From contig CANMWG010000001.1 in assembly GCA_947501555.1 (NCBI GenBank), positions 2,170,001-2,234,000 on the forward strand: a stretch of 64,000 bases of DNA, read 5' to 3'. Below are positions 52,495 to 62,513 of the stretch, in pieces (position 1 is the stretch's first letter; every line of letters starts with the position of its first letter). The translations under genes and the position numbers were made by a program. The stretch comes from an uncultured Paracoccaceae bacterium. Lineage in GTDB: Bacteria > Pseudomonadota > Alphaproteobacteria > Rhodobacterales > Rhodobacteraceae. The notes beneath the pieces were generated by a model. That model had not been told where the DNA came from. It saw only the letters and a list, made by a program, of their open reading frames with translations, and searched no databases.

Positions 52495-53600
52495 CAAGCG
52501 GTCTCCAAAGACAAGGCACCAAGCGCAGTGTTGACCTTTGGCAGGACCTTTTCAGCGGTCAAGATCATTGAGCGGCGGCCCAATTCACGGTCAGCCCAAT
52601 CGTGGCCCGCATAGACCAGCTTGCCAAACGGGCCAACTTCATCGTGGAAGGCAAGGACCTGGTCGGCCACGCTTTCCGGATCACCATAGATCACCAGACG
52701 GTCCAATACATAATCGAGGGTGACGTCTTCGTCCGGCATGTTTTGATCTTCTTTGAACAGGTTCAAGCGGCCACCGGCGCGCATCTTGGTCAGCAGCTGA
52801 CTGTAGTAAAACACGTAAGGGCTGTCCGGGTCGCGGGCATAGGCCTTTGCAGTCGCCATGTCGTCAGCGACGCAGATATTTTTAGCAACGCTCCAGTTAT
52901 TCAAATCAACGGTGCGGCCACCTTGTTCGCAACCTTCCACGTAATTTGGCCAATGGGTTTTGACCCATTTTGGCAGCAAGAAATTCGCGGAAATAGGCTC
53001 CCATCCACGGGCAGCCATGGCGGTGACGCCTTTTGAGAATGGGGCGACCACAGTGCCAACAATCGGCGGGTGCGGATCTTGATAGGGCTTAATAACCGTG
53101 CCCTGGCCGATCTCGGGGATCATCGTGTTTTCGGTTGTGACCTCAAAGAAATCACCTTTGAGGTTATAGGGTGCTTCGCCGTCCCAAATTTGCAAAACCA
53201 TGTTGATGCATTCAACAAACATAGCGTTGCGGTCTTTCTTGAGATTACCGAAAATCTCGGCATCCGACATAAGACCGCCGGGTGAAATCCCGAAAATCGC
53301 GCGGCCTTTTGTCATGTGATCCAACATCGCCACTTCGGCGGCCACACGGGCGGGGTGCGAATTGGGCAGGTTTACGGTACCAGTGCCCAATTTGATATTT
53401 TTGGTTTCATAGGCAAGGCTGGCCATAAAGGCGACGGTTGAGGTGATCACCTCGGCCAAGTCGGTGGTATGCTCGCCGCAATAGCCTTCAACAAAGCCCA
53501 GCTCATCCGCCAGAATGAAAGCCTCGCGATCTTCTTGCAAACTTTGCGAGATCGCCTTGCCCACTGGGTGAATTGGCATCGTGAAAAACGACAGCTCCAT
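52494..53600 (-). CDS. LLM class flavin-dependent oxidoreductase
   Basis: 368 residues from the ATG at 53600, preceded by AGGGGAGGTTCC; the open frame continues 46 codons further without a better start. Typical bacterial luciferase-like features: MELSFFTMPIHPVGKAISQS, EGYCGEHTTDL, NIKLGTGTVNLPNSHPARVA, and YGDPESVADQVLAFHDEVGP. It would use FMNH2 and O2 to oxygenate a small organic substrate. First gene of an operon with a hydrolase and an OsmC protein, suggesting a Baeyer-Villiger-type oxygenation and lactone hydrolysis. Confidence 0.93.
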   Translation of the reverse strand: MELSFFTMPIHPVGKAISQSLQEDREAFILADELGFVEGYCGEHTTDLAEVITSTVAFMASLAYETKNIKLGTGTVNLPNSHPARVAAEVAMLDHMTKGRAIFGISPGGLMSDAEIFGNLKKDRNAMFVECINMVLQIWDGEAPYNLKGDFFEVTTENTMIPEIGQGTVIKPYQDPHPPIVGTVVAPFSKGVTAMAARGWEPISANFLLPKWVKTHWPNYVEGCEQGGRTVDLNNWSVAKNICVADDMATAKAYARDPDSPYVFYYSQLLTKMRAGGRLNLFKEDQNMPDEDVTLDYVLDRLVIYGDPESVADQVLAFHDEVGPFGKLVYAGHDWADRELGRRSMILTAEKVLPKVNTALGALSLETA

Positions 53601-53812
53601 CGGAACCTCCCCTGAATGTCCGGAAACTTTGGGGTTCAATTTACCGCTTGAGAGCAACAGGGAAAACGATGGTTTCTTATGCCGCCAATCAGGAAAGCTG
53701 ATTGGCTTGCAAAATCTGGGATGTTTTTTGTGCTCCATTGTCTAGCGTCAGAAACGCGACTTCGCTAAACGAACGGATGCTGCAAGCCTAAGATCGCTCC
53801 GAACTTGGACAC

Positions 53813-53860
53813 AGAAAGAACAATTGGGTTGTTGGCACAAACAACTCAATTGTTCTTTCT
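53813..53860 (-). terminator. Long AT-rich inverted repeat, probable terminator
   Basis: Two 21-base arms (53813-53833 and 53840-53860) pair with one G-T mismatch around the loop GGCACA; the arms start AGAAAGAACAATTGGGTTGT. It lies 83 bp past the aldo/keto reductase stop and about 210 bp upstream of the LLM start, in a 342-bp gap with nothing else recognised. It could also be an operator. Confidence 0.6.
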
Positions 53861-53942
53861 GATATCTGTTGGTCCGTTAGTCGTCGCAAGACCTGCACCA
53901 TTTGAGCATAGCCCAATTCCTAGTGCGTGATATCCGCCGGCA

Positions 53943-54986
53943 TCAATACGGCATGGGGTGCGCTTTGTACGCCGTATTGATCTGCACAATAACCTCATCC
54001 GACAAAACCACATCCCGCCCCGCCAAAATCTGGCTCAGCTGATCCGATGTTGTGGCCCCAAAGATCGCAGACACCGGGAAAGGTCGGGTCCGTTGCCAGG
54101 CCATCGCCATATGCACCGGGTCCAAACCATGCTTTGCGGCGACATCAAGATAGGCTTGCGCGGCGGGCCAGACCCGGTCTGTCACCCGCCCCCCAAGATC
54201 GCCATTCAGCGACATGCGGCTGCCGTCGGGTACCTGTCCGTTTTGGTATTTTCCGGTCAGAACCCCGCAAGCCAATGGTGAGAATGCCAGCAATGTCACA
54301 TCCTCGTTCACCGCCATTTCTGCCAGATCGGTGTCATACATCCGGCAAAGCAATGAATATTCATTCTGTACGGATGCCATTCGCGGCAAGCCCGCAGCCT
54401 CGGCTTGATCAATCCACTTCGTCATGCCCCAAGAGCTTTCATTCGACATGCCGATGGCGCGGATTTTGCCCGCTTTGACCATATCACCAAGGGCTGTCAG
54501 CACATCCATCATGTGATCCATGGTCTGCTGGCGGTTTTGGCCTGAAGGGTCGTAAGTCCAATTTTGGCGGAACATATATGTCCCGCGCACAGGCCAATGC
54601 ATCTGATAGAGATCAATGACATCCGTCTGAAGGCGCTTAAGCGAAGCATCAACTGTCTCGCGGATCACGGCCCCGTCATAGCCGCGCCCTTCACGGACCC
54701 ATCCGGGGTTGTTACCCGAAACCTTTGTCGCCACCACGATCTCATCACGCCGCCCGGTCTTGGCGATCCAATTGCCGATCACCTGTTCGGACAGGCCCAC
54801 CGTTTCCGCCCGGATCGGGTTCACCGGGTACATCTCTGCGGTATCCAGAAAGTTAATCCCGGCGTCCAAGGCCATATCAATCTGGCGGTGCGCATCGTCT
54901 TCGGGCGTCTGATTGCCATATGTCATCGTGCCAAGGCACCATTCGCTGACGTTGATGTCAGTCCGGCCGAGTGGAAGTGTTTGCAT
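53943..54986 (-). CDS. Aldo/keto reductase
   Basis: 347 residues. Family features: LPLGRTDINVSEWCLGTMTYG at the start, GINFLDTAEMYPV (catalytic Asp and Tyr), IVVATKVSG (Lys), IDLYQMHWP (His) and the C-terminal cofactor region SAIFGATTSDQLSQIL. It is similar to Tas-type reductases and would reduce a carbonyl with NADPH. Single gene, divergent from the small membrane-anchored protein that follows. Confidence 0.95.
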   Translation of the reverse strand: MQTLPLGRTDINVSEWCLGTMTYGNQTPEDDAHRQIDMALDAGINFLDTAEMYPVNPIRAETVGLSEQVIGNWIAKTGRRDEIVVATKVSGNNPGWVREGRGYDGAVIRETVDASLKRLQTDVIDLYQMHWPVRGTYMFRQNWTYDPSGQNRQQTMDHMMDVLTALGDMVKAGKIRAIGMSNESSWGMTKWIDQAEAAGLPRMASVQNEYSLLCRMYDTDLAEMAVNEDVTLLAFSPLACGVLTGKYQNGQVPDGSRMSLNGDLGGRVTDRVWPAAQAYLDVAAKHGLDPVHMAMAWQRTRPFPVSAIFGATTSDQLSQILAGRDVVLSDEVIVQINTAYKAHPMPY

Positions 54987-55114
54987 TTTTGGACCTCTTG
55001 GAGAATTGTCCCGAACCTAACGCGCCCGAACAAACAGGCAAGCGGGTATTGAACCACCAGCAAGCATCACCTAAATTTGGTCAGTACAGTCGGCAAGCAA
55101 AGGAGCCCGCGCCA

Positions 55115-55540
55115 ATGCTTGAAGCGATACGCTATCACAGGTTTTCATTCCTGGCTCTCTTCGCAGTAATCGGTGCGATGATACTGTCAATTCGCCCCAT
55201 CGGCACACCAGACTACGCATATGCAACCGTCGTTGAACAGCTGGAAACGGATCAGCTGCCAAATGTCACACCATACCGGGGTGTGCGCGTAAGAGCTTGG
55301 CGGCTGGCCATGCATGAAGAGACGCCAACCATTCGCGGCAGCACTGTGATCACCGGACTGACACCGGGCGACGTAATTTGTGTGACATACACCGATTACT
55401 GGCCCGAGGGGCTGAAAGTCCTGCAACAGGTCGATCAAGAGAAATGTGAAATGGCGGGCCTGACACCGTCTGCCTCAACAGATTTGAGTGGTGTGCTGGA
55501 CCCCAATGCGCAGGCACGCGGGCGCAGGCAACTATTGTAA
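55115..55540 (+). CDS. Hypothetical membrane-anchored protein
   Basis: 141 residues from the ATG at 55115, which has AAGGAG 9 bp upstream. A single N-terminal hydrophobic helix (FSFLALFAVIGAMILSI) is followed by an exported domain of about 110 residues with two Cys (VICVTYTDYW, EKCEMAGL). No family recognised. The open frame reaches back into the aldo/keto reductase promoter region, but there is no support for an earlier start. Confidence 0.75.
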   Translation: MLEAIRYHRFSFLALFAVIGAMILSIRPIGTPDYAYATVVEQLETDQLPNVTPYRGVRVRAWRLAMHEETPTIRGSTVITGLTPGDVICVTYTDYWPEGLKVLQQVDQEKCEMAGLTPSASTDLSGVLDPNAQARGRRQLL

Positions 55541-55742
55541 ACCCCCTGTTACTCCCCAAATCAAGCACATGAAAGAAAAGAACAAAACATCCGTTGCAAC
55601 ATCTAACGCCCGGCGAGCAGGTCTGCGTTCATTAAAGCCTGAACAGATTTGATGTACCAATCAACGTTCGCGCAGTCTTCAATAGGCATTGCGACCAAGC
55701 AAGTGTTGCCCAAACTCCGACAACAATCGTCGATCCTCATAT

Positions 55743-56117
55743 ATGACAAACTTGAACAAGAAACTTGACCAAATTCAAAGACGTGAACAGCTGCAACGAT
55801 GGTCCGCGGTCATTGCTTTCATCGCAATCATTGGTGTTTCAACTTATCTGACCGTGTCGCAAGAAGCGAAAGAATTCCGCTTTGTCAAAGTCGTTGGTGC
55901 CGAATTTCAAGCTGATGACAGGGGCCCAATTTGGCGGATCGAAGTCGCTTGGGACGGTCGCATCGCATCCATATACAGCGCCACGAGACCAGCGGGCTTA
56001 AGCACCGATGCGTATATATGCATAAGCCTGAGCCCTAACTCGGGCGCGTTGCCGCGAAGACCGGCCATCTTACCCGACGGTATCTGTCACCAGAACGGTA
56101 TTTTCGAACCTGATTGA
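55743..56117 (+). CDS. Hypothetical membrane-anchored protein
   Basis: 124 residues from the ATG at 55743; no clear Shine-Dalgarno. A short basic N-terminus (DQIQRREQLQRW) leads into one hydrophobic helix (SAVIAFIAIIGVSTYLTV) and a small exported domain with two Cys (YICISL, GICHQN). It looks like a relative in design of the preceding gene 200 bp upstream, both having one N-terminal helix and a compact external domain. Function unknown. Confidence 0.6.
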   Translation: MTNLNKKLDQIQRREQLQRWSAVIAFIAIIGVSTYLTVSQEAKEFRFVKVVGAEFQADDRGPIWRIEVAWDGRIASIYSATRPAGLSTDAYICISLSPNSGALPRRPAILPDGICHQNGIFEPD

Positions 56118-56184
56118 CCCTAATGCGACAATGCATGTCGCACATCGGTAGTGCGTGCCCAATTCCCGGCGCATAGTTTGCCCC

Positions 56185-57408
56185 ATGCGCATGCTAATCT
56201 CCTTCGCCGCCCTGTTTCTATCAGTCGCTCTCCTGCAGCTCTCTTCGGGCGGCGTTGGCCCGTTGGATGCCCTGACGGGGTTGGATCTGGGCTTTTCCCA
56301 ATCACAGGTCGGATTTCTGGGCTCTGCGCATTTCTTTGGCTTCTTCATTGGCTGTTGGTGGGCCCCGCGCCTGATGGGCAGCGTGGGCCATAGCCGGGCC
56401 TTTGCAACCTTCACGGCCATGGGCGCCATCGGGCTGGCCGCCCATATCATCGTCACTGAGCCTTGGTTTTGGGCCTTGTGCCGGATCGGTTCAGGCATCT
56501 GTGTCGCCGGATGCTATACCGTGGTCGAGGCGTGGTTGCAGGCCAAAGTAACCAATGAGACCCGGGGCCGGGCGATGGGCAGCTACCGGATCGCGGATAT
56601 GGGCGCGTCCTTTGTGGCCCAATTCATGATCGGCGCATTGGCGAATGTGGAAACCTATATCGCCTATAACATCCTCACAATCCTGTGCTGCGCCTCGCTT
56701 CTACCATTGGCGCTAACCCGAATGCCGCAACCCCAGACCCCCAGCGCAACCCGGCTGCGCCCTGCCCTTGCCTGGGCCTGTTCGCCATTGGGCGTAGCGG
56801 CGGTGATTGTGGCGGCGTTGTCATCTGCGTCCTTCCGGATGGTGGGGCCCATTTACGGGCAAGAGGTGGGGCTGACCGCCAATCAGATCGGGCTATTTCT
56901 TGCCGCCTTCATCGCAGGTGGGGCCTTGGCACAATATCCGGTAGGATGGCTGGCTGATAAATATGACCGGCGTTGGGTGATGATCGGGCTCTCGGTGGCA
57001 GCGATCCTGGCCTGTGCCTTTACTGTGGCCACGGCAGGCAATGGGACAAACAGTATCTTACTGGCCTCGGCCTTCTTTGGGTTGACGACATTCCCGATTT
57101 ATTCGGTCGCCACGGCCCATGCCCATGACTTTGCAGGCGCGGATCAACGGGTCGAACTATCTGCAGCCCTGATGTTCTTTTTCGCCATAGGCGCCATCGC
57201 GGCGCCTTATACGACATCCGCCCTCATCGGACATTATGGATCAGCGGCATTGTTCTACTTCATCTCGGCGGGGCATGTGGTGTTGGTGATCTTTGGCCTC
57301 ACCCGGATGAGGGTACGGCGCGCACCAGAGGAACGCACACGCTATGTTTATGCCCCACGCACGTCCTTCAGCATCGGGCGTTTGCTGGGCCGGAGCCGCG
57401 AACGCTAA
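56185..57408 (+). CDS. MFS transporter
   Basis: 407 residues from the ATG at 56185 (or 56191). About 12 hydrophobic helices; the start ISFAALFLSVALLQLSSGG and the loop GRAMGSYRIADMGASF belong to the YcaD-like branch of major facilitator transporters. The motif after helix 8 (GWLADKYDRRWVM) is the MFS A-like signature. Substrate unknown. Its stop overlaps the stop of the convergent outer-membrane protein gene by 4 bp. Confidence 0.93.
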   Translation: MRMLISFAALFLSVALLQLSSGGVGPLDALTGLDLGFSQSQVGFLGSAHFFGFFIGCWWAPRLMGSVGHSRAFATFTAMGAIGLAAHIIVTEPWFWALCRIGSGICVAGCYTVVEAWLQAKVTNETRGRAMGSYRIADMGASFVAQFMIGALANVETYIAYNILTILCCASLLPLALTRMPQPQTPSATRLRPALAWACSPLGVAAVIVAALSSASFRMVGPIYGQEVGLTANQIGLFLAAFIAGGALAQYPVGWLADKYDRRWVMIGLSVAAILACAFTVATAGNGTNSILLASAFFGLTTFPIYSVATAHAHDFAGADQRVELSAALMFFFAIGAIAAPYTTSALIGHYGSAALFYFISAGHVVLVIFGLTRMRVRRAPEERTRYVYAPRTSFSIGRLLGRSRER

Positions 57409-57869
57409 AAGCTATAAAGCACCGCAACCCGCGTTGTGGTCACAGCTGCCGTAAAGGTGTTGTCCATAAAGTCCCGGATCAGCTCGCCCCGCAGCCGGAT
57501 ATTTGGGGTCACGGCCCGCTCTGCACCAAACCCGAAATTGTAACCGCCAGAGGTGTCATCCCCAAAGTAATATTCCGTGACGCCGCCACCTGCACGCAAT
57601 GTGTAGTCACCCCAGTCGTAGCTGCCCAAAACCCGGATCCGCGCGGTGTCATAGTCGTTATCGCCCGCGATTTGTGCGCCATATTCCGCCTCACCAATCA
57701 CCGCAAATGGGCCCGTGTCGATACCAAGGCCCGCGATGACTGCCCCAACCGTCTGGGCATCGCCTGAATGCGGGAACAAATAATCCAGACTGCCACCCAC
57801 GTAAAAATCCTGCGCCAAAGCGCCTGTGCCAAGGGTTGCGAACAAAATAGCGGGGATCAGCGGTTTCAT
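57405..57869 (-). CDS. Small outer-membrane beta-barrel protein
   Basis: 154 residues from the ATG at 57869 (ACAGGAGAGACCC upstream). Signal peptide MKPLIPAILFATLGTGALAQ, then alternating hydrophobic strands rich in Gly, Tyr and Asp (YVGGSLDYLFPH, ARIRVLGSYDWGDYTLRAGG) and a terminal Phe (RVAVLYSF), the mark of BAM-inserted barrels. Probably an eight-stranded OmpX/OmpW-size barrel of unknown role. Confidence 0.85.
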   Translation of the reverse strand: MKPLIPAILFATLGTGALAQDFYVGGSLDYLFPHSGDAQTVGAVIAGLGIDTGPFAVIGEAEYGAQIAGDNDYDTARIRVLGSYDWGDYTLRAGGGVTEYYFGDDTSGGYNFGFGAERAVTPNIRLRGELIRDFMDNTFTAAVTTTRVAVLYSF

Positions 57870-58000
57870 CGGGTCTCTCCTGTCAGGATAAGGCGTTTCT
57901 CTCCATTTAGGCCGGTCCAAGGCAAAACACCAGTCACGCAGCATCTGGTCAGCACCGCCCTGCCCCGTTACATAGGCGCAAATCTGACAGGACGTATACC

Positions 58001-59713
58001 ATGGCCCGCCATCTGATCACATCCGCGATCCCCTATATCAACGGGATCAAACACCTTGGAAACCTTGTGGGCAGCCAACTGCCTGCGGACCTTTTTGCGC
58101 GCTACCTGCGGCAACGCGGGCATGAGGTGCTGTTCCTCTGCGCCACCGACGAACACGGCACCCCGGCGGAACTGGCGGCGGCCAAAGCGGGCAAGCCCGT
58201 GGCCGACTACTGTGCCGAAATGCATCAGGTGCAAGCAGACATCGCCGACGGGTTCCGTCTTTCCTTTGATCACTTTGGGCGCTCCTCCAGCCCACAGAAC
58301 CACAAGCTGACCCAGGCTTTCGCAGTCCGGCTGGCTGAGGTCGGATTGATTAAGGAAGTGACCGAAGAACAGGTGTATTCTATCGCTGATGGTCGCTTCT
58401 TGCCGGACCGCTATATCGAAGGCACCTGCCCCAACTGCGGCTTTGACAGCGCGCGGGGGGATCAATGCGACAATTGTGGCAAGCTCTTGGACCCAACAGA
58501 TCTGATCGATGCGCATTCGACAATCTCGGGGGCGACAGAACTGGAAGTCCGCGAAACCAAGCACCTCTACCTGCGCCAATCAGAACTGAAAGACGACCTG
58601 GCCGCGTGGATCGATAGCAAGAATGACTGGCCGATCCTGACCACCTCGATTGCCAAGAAATGGCTGAACGACGGTGACGGGCTACAAGACCGCGGCATCA
58701 CCCGTGATCTGGATTGGGGGATTTCTGTCAAGCAAGGCGATCAGACATGGCCGGGCATGGAAGGTAAAGTCTTCTATGTCTGGTTCGACGCGCCCATCGA
58801 ATACATCGCCTGCGCGCAGGAATGGGAAGATGCAGGGAAAGGGAGCGACTGGGAACGCTGGTGGCGGACCGACAAAGGCGCGGATGACGTGACCTACACC
58901 CAGTTTATGGGCAAGGATAACGTGCCGTTCCACACGCTGTCCTTCCCGGCAACCATTCTGGGGTCACAGGAACCGTGGAAACTGGTCGATTACATCAAGT
59001 CGTTCAACTACCTGAACTACGATGGCGGGCAATTCAGCACTTCGCGCGGGCGCGGCGTGTTTATGGATCAGGCGCTCGCGCTCTTGCCGCCAGACTATTG
59101 GCGGTGGTGGCTTTTGTCGCATGCGCCGGAAACCTCGGACGCAGAATTCACTTGGGAAAACTTCCAAACGGACGCGAATAAGGACCTCGCCGACGTCTTA
59201 GGCAACTTTGTGAGCAGGATCACGAAATTCTGTCGGTCCAAATTCAGCGAAGCGGTACCCGAAGGTGGCAGCTTTGGCCCCGCCGAAGAGCAGCTCATCA
59301 CCGATCTCACCACGCGCATCAGGGCCTATGAAAAACATATGGATGCCATCGAAGTGCGCAAAGCCGCGGGCGAACTGCGGGCTATTTGGGTTTTGGGCAA
59401 CGAATACCTGCAAGCCAATGCACCTTGGACTACCTTCAAAACCGATCCGGACACAGCCGCAATGCAGGTACGTCTGGCACTGAACCTGATCCGGATTTAC
59501 GCAGTGTTGTCGGCAGCATTCATCCCCGACGCGTCAAAGACGATGATCGCCGCGATGCAAACGGACGACGACAGTTGGCCGACAGATGTATCACAGGCGA
59601 TCACGACGCTCCCTGCAGGCCATGCATTCAGCGTGCCGGAAAACCTATTCCGCAAGATCACAGATGAAGAGCGCGAAGACTGGGTGACGCGTTTCGCAGG
59701 AACGCGGGACTAA
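58001..59713 (+). CDS. metG: Methionyl-tRNA synthetase
   Basis: 570 residues. The class I HIGH motif appears as HLGN (residues 18-21) after [11 protein letters not shown], and KMSKS as FSTSR (345-349). A zinc knuckle is formed by Cys143, Cys146, Cys156 and Cys159 (CPNCG ... CDNCG). It charges tRNA-Met. The protein lacks the C-terminal tRNA-binding (Trbp111-like) extension of E. coli MetG, as is usual for the shorter type. The stop overlaps that of the convergent phyR by 4 bp. Confidence 0.97.
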   Translation: MARHLITSAIPYINGIKHLGNLVGSQLPADLFARYLRQRGHEVLFLCATDEHGTPAELAAAKAGKPVADYCAEMHQVQADIADGFRLSFDHFGRSSSPQNHKLTQAFAVRLAEVGLIKEVTEEQVYSIADGRFLPDRYIEGTCPNCGFDSARGDQCDNCGKLLDPTDLIDAHSTISGATELEVRETKHLYLRQSELKDDLAAWIDSKNDWPILTTSIAKKWLNDGDGLQDRGITRDLDWGISVKQGDQTWPGMEGKVFYVWFDAPIEYIACAQEWEDAGKGSDWERWWRTDKGADDVTYTQFMGKDNVPFHTLSFPATILGSQEPWKLVDYIKSFNYLNYDGGQFSTSRGRGVFMDQALALLPPDYWRWWLLSHAPETSDAEFTWENFQTDANKDLADVLGNFVSRITKFCRSKFSEAVPEGGSFGPAEEQLITDLTTRIRAYEKHMDAIEVRKAAGELRAIWVLGNEYLQANAPWTTFKTDPDTAAMQVRLALNLIRIYAVLSAAFIPDASKTMIAAMQTDDDSWPTDVSQAITTLPAGHAFSVPENLFRKITDEEREDWVTRFAGTRD

Positions 59714-60522
59714 AGCTCAATCTCGGCGCTGCTGCGAAAGAACATCGCTTGGGACAATGCGGATTTCACCTGCTCCACGCTATAGGGCTTGGTCATCACA
59801 AAGGCAGGCTCGGGGCGTTCGCCGGTCAACAAACGTTCTGGGAATGCGGTGATAAAGATCACAGGGATATCGCCGACGCCGGCCAAAATCTCAACCACGG
59901 CATCAATCCCGGATGAACCGTCACCGAGCTGGATATCAGACAAAATCAGGTCTGGCTTCTCGGTCTTGGCCAAGGCGATCGCTTGGGTATGAGTGGCCGC
60001 TGTACCGGTGACAGCATGGCCCATTTCTTCAACAAGGTCTTGTAGATCCATCGCGATCATCGCCTCGTCTTCAATAACAAGTATACGGCCCGCAATGATT
60101 TTGGCGATCTCGGCATGCGCAGAGGCAATCAGTGCGGTCACGTCATCTTCAGAACAGGCGAGTATCTCAGCGATCTCAGCGTTGGTGAATTGTTCAATGG
60201 AATGGAGCAACAAAGCATGGCGCGAATCTGGGGTCAGCTTGCGCAGGTGGCTTTGGGCATGGGCTGTCTTTGGGTCGTCATTGCTGGTTTCCAGCGCAGC
60301 TTGCGCATCCCAAGACTCAAAGAACACCGCAAATAATCCCACCTTTGGCGATATTTTCGTCTGCACCTGAGCCGGGTTTTGCAAAATCGATTCCAATGCA
60401 GCCAGCGCAAATGCGTCACCGGCGTCTTGGCTGCCCGTCAGCGCGCGCGCATGGCGACGCAGGGCAGGCAAATATCTGGCAAGTTGGGCGGCTAGCCCTT
60501 GCGTTTCCGTATTTTGAGCCAT
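59710..60522 (-). CDS. phyR: General stress response regulator PhyR
   Basis: 270 residues from the ATG at 60522. Residues 1-135 form a sigma-factor-like domain lacking promoter-binding function ([20 protein letters not shown] ... [17 protein letters not shown]), followed by a receiver domain with acidic pocket [11 protein letters not shown], phospho-acceptor Asp196 (ILSDIQLGD) and Lys245 (VMTKPYS). When phosphorylated, PhyR binds the anti-sigma factor NepR and frees EcfG. It is divergent from nepR-ecfG, the standard arrangement in alphaproteobacteria. No sensor kinase gene is beside it in the window. Confidence 0.96.
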   Translation of the reverse strand: MAQNTETQGLAAQLARYLPALRRHARALTGSQDAGDAFALAALESILQNPAQVQTKISPKVGLFAVFFESWDAQAALETSNDDPKTAHAQSHLRKLTPDSRHALLLHSIEQFTNAEIAEILACSEDDVTALIASAHAEIAKIIAGRILVIEDEAMIAMDLQDLVEEMGHAVTGTAATHTQAIALAKTEKPDLILSDIQLGDGSSGIDAVVEILAGVGDIPVIFITAFPERLLTGERPEPAFVMTKPYSVEQVKSALSQAMFFRSSAEIEL

Positions 60523-60623
60523 CTTCAAGAATTACCCCGGCGTGAAGCGTAACCCACAATACAACTTTGTGGCGTTTATTGAAGATGTCGTATAGAGTAT
60601 TCTTATTCAGAGGTCGAGAACCC

Positions 60624-60788
60624 ATGCCACCGAAACCAGAGGACAAAAGGCGCGAACGCGAGATTGATCAAAATCTGCGCCGGGTCTACCAACGCTTGTT
60701 GGATGAAGAGGTTCCGGATCGCTTCCTTGACCTGCTCGAACGCTTGAAAGACCAAGACGAAAACCAGGGTGCCGGGCGGGACGAATGA
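60624..60788 (+). CDS. nepR: Anti-sigma factor NepR
   Basis: 54 residues from the ATG at 60624; an ATG at 60585 is also possible. The NepR core is clear: EIDQNLRRVYQRLLDEEVPD followed by RFLDLLERLKDQ. NepR holds EcfG inactive until PhyR titrates it. The stop overlaps the ecfG start by 4 bp (ATGA), so regulator and sigma factor are made in balance. Confidence 0.93.
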   Translation: MPPKPEDKRREREIDQNLRRVYQRLLDEEVPDRFLDLLERLKDQDENQGAGRDE

Positions 60789-61315
60789 CCCAAACATCCA
60801 ATTCAAACGATCCGCGTGACGAGATCATTTTGCATCTACCGCAATTGCGGGCATTTGCAATCAGCCTGACGCGTAGTGCAACTGCCGCCGATGATTTGGT
60901 GCAGGACACCATCGTGAAAGCCTGGAAGAGTTTTGGCAGCTTTAAGGCCGGCACAAATCTACAGGCTTGGCTGTTCACCATCCTGCGCAACACATTCTAT
61001 TCAGACATCCGCAAGGCGCGCCGTGAACTGGTAACCGCTGAGGAACACATCCCGGAACAGGTCACGATCCATGACCATGGCGATAAACAGATTGCACTGA
61101 TCGATTTTGAACGGGCGTTGGGGATGCTACCAGCAGAACAACGCGAGGCTTTGGTGTTGGTTGGGGCAAGCGGGTTGTCCTATCAGGACGCGGCAGCTAC
61201 CTGCGGTGTGCCGATCGGCACGATCAAAAGCCGGGTCAATCGCGGGCGCTCTCGGTTGGCTGAGCTGCTTGATCATAAATTGGCGCAAGATGGCCCGGCG
61301 GATCACCCAAAATAA
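60785..61315 (+). CDS. ecfG: General stress ECF sigma factor EcfG
   Basis: 176 residues with sigma region 2 (LPQLRAFAISLTRSATAADD, then LVQDTIVKAWKSFGSFKAGT) and region 4 (LPAEQREALVLVGASGLSYQ ... GTIKSRVNRGRSRL). It directs RNA polymerase to GGAAC/CGTT-type promoters in stress. It is coupled to nepR. I looked for such a promoter in the phyR-nepR gap and found only a poor candidate (CGTT at 60573 without a well-placed GGAAC). Confidence 0.95.
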   Translation: MTQTSNSNDPRDEIILHLPQLRAFAISLTRSATAADDLVQDTIVKAWKSFGSFKAGTNLQAWLFTILRNTFYSDIRKARRELVTAEEHIPEQVTIHDHGDKQIALIDFERALGMLPAEQREALVLVGASGLSYQDAAATCGVPIGTIKSRVNRGRSRLAELLDHKLAQDGPADHPK

Positions 61316-61320
61316 CGAAA

Positions 61321-61344
61321 AAGGCCCCTCCAGATGGAAGGGCC
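61321..61344. terminator. Bidirectional terminator between ecfG and the TRAP-type gene
   Basis: AGGCCCCTCCA and TGGAAGGGCCT form an 11-bp stem with one mismatch and a 2-base loop between convergent genes; an A-run precedes it on the plus strand, giving a T-run for the minus-strand transcript. Confidence 0.8.
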
Positions 61345-61367
61345 TGCGTTCTTGATAATAGCCGCGA

Positions 61368-62513
61368 TTAGACCTCTGCGAAAAGATCCTCGGCGCCACG
61401 TCTGGCCAGATACTCGGCCTGGCTGATAGGCCCGGCAGAGCCCACAAGCGCACGGTAGCTGTCATAGCTTTCTACAATCCGGCGTCCCATGTCGTCATCT
61501 TCGGCCACGCTTGCAGTCACTTCAAATGATACGCGGGCCAGCTCGTTCCAAACATCATCGGGCAGACGGGTTGGCTGCACACCAGATTCCGCCAAAAGCT
61601 GCACCAGCGCCAAACCATTGTTGCCGTAGTAGTCGGCAGTGTGGTTGGTCAGTTCAGCCTCGGTGACCGTCTCGATCAACGCGCGGTCCACGTCAGACAG
61701 GCTGTTCCAGAAATCCAGATTCATGCCAACCGAAGCCATTGTGCCTGGCTCATGAAAACCAGGGTAAATGTATGTGGACAGCAGCTTTTGGAAGCCGAAT
61801 TGCAGGTCGTTATAAGGACCAACCCACTCGGTTGCATCGATGGTGCCTTCAAACAGAGCCTCAACAATACCGCCACCGGGCAGAACAACTGCATTTGCCC
61901 CCATCCGGCTGATCACTTGCGCACCCAGTCCGGGCATCCGCATGGTCAGACCTTCAAAGTCTTCCTTGCTGGTGATCGGTTTATTGAACCAACCGCCCAT
62001 CTGAACACCTGTCCCGCCAACAGCCAAACCTTTGACACCGTAGCCCGCGTTCAACTCATCCCACAGAGCTTGCCCGCCGCCGAACTTTAACCAGGCGGCT
62101 TGTTCAACAGAGGTCAGACCAAGTGGTACTGTCGTAAAGAAATTGAAACCACGGTGCTTGCCCTGAAAATAGTATTCAGCAGAGTGATACATCTCGATCT
62201 CACCATTGCTGGCAGCGTCATGCACACCCAACGGGGGAACCAGCGAACCGGCCCAATAAATCTCAACGTTCAAGCGCCCGTTGGAGCCTGTGTTAATCGC
62301 CTCGGCTACCCGTGCGGCGCTGTCGGCAAGACCGCCCAGACCTTCAGGCCAAGATGTGGCCATGCGGATCGTTTGCGGCGCACCCTGCGCAATTGCAGGA
62401 GAAGCAAGCGCCGCAGCACCCGTCAGTGCTGCACCACCACCCAGCAATGCGCGGCGGCGGGACATGGGTTTGATGTTTTTGGCCATCATGTTGTCTTTCG
62501 GTTCATGTGTCAT
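61368..62513 (-). CDS. TRAP transporter substrate-binding protein (DctP family)
   Basis: 381 residues. A twin-arginine-type signal (SRRRALLGGGAALTGAAALA, ending SPAIAQ) precedes the DctP fold (IRMATSWPEGLGGLADSAAR ... TIDATEWVGPYNDLQFGFQK, PGFHEPGTMASVGMNLDFWN). It would bind a carboxylate or similar ligand in the periplasm. The start at 62513 overlaps the upstream gene stop (ATGA); ATGs at 62489 and 62465 are alternatives. No dctQ/dctM permease genes are adjacent, so partners must be elsewhere. Confidence 0.92.
   Translation of the reverse strand: MTHEPKDNMMAKNIKPMSRRRALLGGGAALTGAAALASPAIAQGAPQTIRMATSWPEGLGGLADSAARVAEAINTGSNGRLNVEIYWAGSLVPPLGVHDAASNGEIEMYHSAEYYFQGKHRGFNFFTTVPLGLTSVEQAAWLKFGGGQALWDELNAGYGVKGLAVGGTGVQMGGWFNKPITSKEDFEGLTMRMPGLGAQVISRMGANAVVLPGGGIVEALFEGTIDATEWVGPYNDLQFGFQKLLSTYIYPGFHEPGTMASVGMNLDFWNSLSDVDRALIETVTEAELTNHTADYYGNNGLALVQLLAESGVQPTRLPDDVWNELARVSFEVTASVAEDDDMGRRIVESYDSYRALVGSAGPISQAEYLARRGAEDLFAEV

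Noticed and set aside
60530..60623. EcfG-type promoter (GGAAC-N16/17-CGTT) ahead of nepR
   Set aside because: A CGTT at 60573 lacks a correctly spaced GGAAC; nothing convincing.
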